Positions 15,032-15,793 of a DNA stretch of 15,793 bases are shown here, piece after piece. The position numbers and the translations under genes were made by a program. Numbering within the stretch: position 1 is the stretch's first letter; every line of letters starts with the position of its first letter. The notes under the pieces are model-generated. The model was not told the origin of the DNA. It saw nothing but the letters and a program-made list of their open reading frames with translations, and did no database searches. Origin of the DNA: Archaeoglobus_B sp964471215 (lineage in GTDB: Archaea > Halobacteriota > Archaeoglobi > Archaeoglobales > Archaeoglobaceae); the NCBI GenBank assembly GCA_964471215.1, contig CAYYFC010000035.1, forward strand, positions 1-15,793, read 5' to 3'.

Positions 15032-15086
15032 AAAGGAGGTAGTACAAATACTCAATGAGTTAAAAATGAAACGTAGGTTTTTATAA
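15032..15086 (+). pseudogene. Strong ribosome site followed by a truncated reading frame
   Basis: AAAGGAGGT (15032-15040) is a near-perfect Shine-Dalgarno site 25-30 bases after the expected position of a TATA-driven start. At the right spacing the only open frame begins with ATA (15048), reads ILNELKMKRRFL and stops at TAA 15084-15086. An ATG at 15066 would give 6 residues. This looks like the 5' end of a lost gene, or a leader peptide. The gene identity cannot be told from so few codons. Confidence 0.35.
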
Positions 15087-15242
15087 AAATAAAAAAAAGA
15101 TACAGTGTATGAGAATTTAGAAAAATAAAAGTAGAGAATAATAAAGTGAAGAAAAACACACATTCACTATGGCGACGAAAAGCCTTACTATTATTGGTTA
15201 ACGAGATTTTAAAGACCAATATATTTATTAATTACAATCCTA

Positions 15243-15748
15243 CTATGATTCACTTTGACCAAAAACCTCTTTTAACCATTCATGCTCCTCAATGAGTTTT
15301 ATAACCCATTGGTTATAAGGTACATTACAATAAAGAATGTGGAGAAATTTAAATATATTGATTCTCTCTGCAATTAATCCTACCTCTTTAAAGGTATGAA
15401 CTAGCAATGCTAATATTAGAAAGAGTGAGGCAACAGCAAAGGGAAATATCCAAATTTTTCTTCCAAACAACGCTGAAAATACTGCTATTCCTGAAAACAA
15501 GTATGACCAAAGACAAAATACTAGAGAATAGCATCTTAATCTAGAGAAATCTCTCCAACCTTCTGAATGAAGTAACCATCTTATTGCTATTTTTTGTATG
15601 TTTCTCTTTCTATTTCATTTTTTGAATTATCCGCAAGAACTGTGTATGTGTAAACGTTTACATCTGCTATTCTCATGTTATATAGTGCAGTTGTTCGAAT
15701 CGTAAAATATGCTGTTGCAAAAAATGAGAGAAAAACTAATCTTAATTG
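15243..15748 (-). pseudogene. Frameshifted membrane-protein gene
   Basis: On the minus strand an upstream frame, open from 15748, reads LRLVFLSFFATAYFTIRTTA, continues through YNMRIADVNVYTYTVLADNS, and reaches ERETYKK before a TAG. One base off, the frame continues IAIRWLLHSEGWRDFSRLRC, then SLVFCLWSYLFSGIAVFSAL, and FPFAVASLFLILALLVHTF, and ends QSES at TAG 15243-15245. The join is an A6 tract (15590-15595). One more A would fuse the two parts into about 168 residues with at least three hydrophobic segments and a charged C-terminal tail. The downstream part alone could start at TTG 15500. No start codon precedes YNM in the upstream frame, so the 5' end may also be damaged. I recognise no family. 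Confidence 0.5.
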
Positions 15749-15793
15749 CTATTTAATATAATGACTTACACAATCCTACTGAACAACAACTCT

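Larger units (their letters stand above)
14844..15242. other. Gene-poor region containing a double-palindrome promoter
   Basis: The AT-rich stretch has no open frame longer than a few dozen codons with a family signature. Its notable content is the pair of TGGTCATGACCA palindromes around a TATA box, and the ribosome site after it. The rest (15085-15240) is A-rich and shows nothing else I can support. Confidence 0.5.

Overview
The window looks like chromosomal DNA from a thermophilic euryarchaeon, most plausibly in or near the Archaeoglobales. This rests on the gene set (archaeal HisS, short ThiD, flavin-dependent ThyX, AMP-forming acetyl-CoA synthetase, a DUF1646 membrane protein), heavy use of AGA/AGG and ATA codons, TATA-type promoters about 25 bases upstream of start codons that suggest many leaderless mRNAs, occasional strong GGAGGT ribosome sites, and a tRNA gene without encoded CCA. 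The order-level placement is inference.

Layout. Bases 1-362 carry palindromes and a short reading frame that look like the decayed right end of an IS200/IS605-type element. A tRNA-Gly(GCC) gene follows on the minus strand (363-436). Next is a tightly overlapping minus-strand operon, hisS, thiD and an SPL-like radical SAM gene (3217 down to 461). At about 3409-4790 lies a decayed TnpB-type insertion with an in-frame stop and three frame changes, but with a well-preserved 13-bp right-end hairpin.

A plus-strand block holds argJ (arginine synthesis), thyX (dTMP synthesis), acs (acetyl-CoA synthetase) and an MFS transporter fused to four CBS repeats. The last two look like an acetate/organic acid uptake and activation pair. 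A perfect 14-bp palindrome sits just upstream of the acs TATA box, and the CBS tail is of the kind that often binds adenylates. Acs makes AMP, so a transporter able to sense AMP/ATP beside it suggests uptake linked to activation; this is the most attractive functional hypothesis in the window.

After a T-tract terminator come an isochorismatase-like cysteine hydrolase and, 4 bases later, a DUF1646 membrane protein. Convergent to these is a minus-strand radical SAM protein with an unusual architecture: two N-terminal [4Fe-4S] motifs, a [2Fe-2S] domain and the radical SAM domain in one 399-residue chain.

The right end (14306-15793) is gene-poor. It contains a 52-residue single-helix membrane protein, a TATA box flanked by two copies of the palindrome TGGTCATGACCA and followed by a strong ribosome site but no gene, and a frameshifted membrane-protein gene on the minus strand. 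All identifications are by eye from motifs and family memory; no database search was done.
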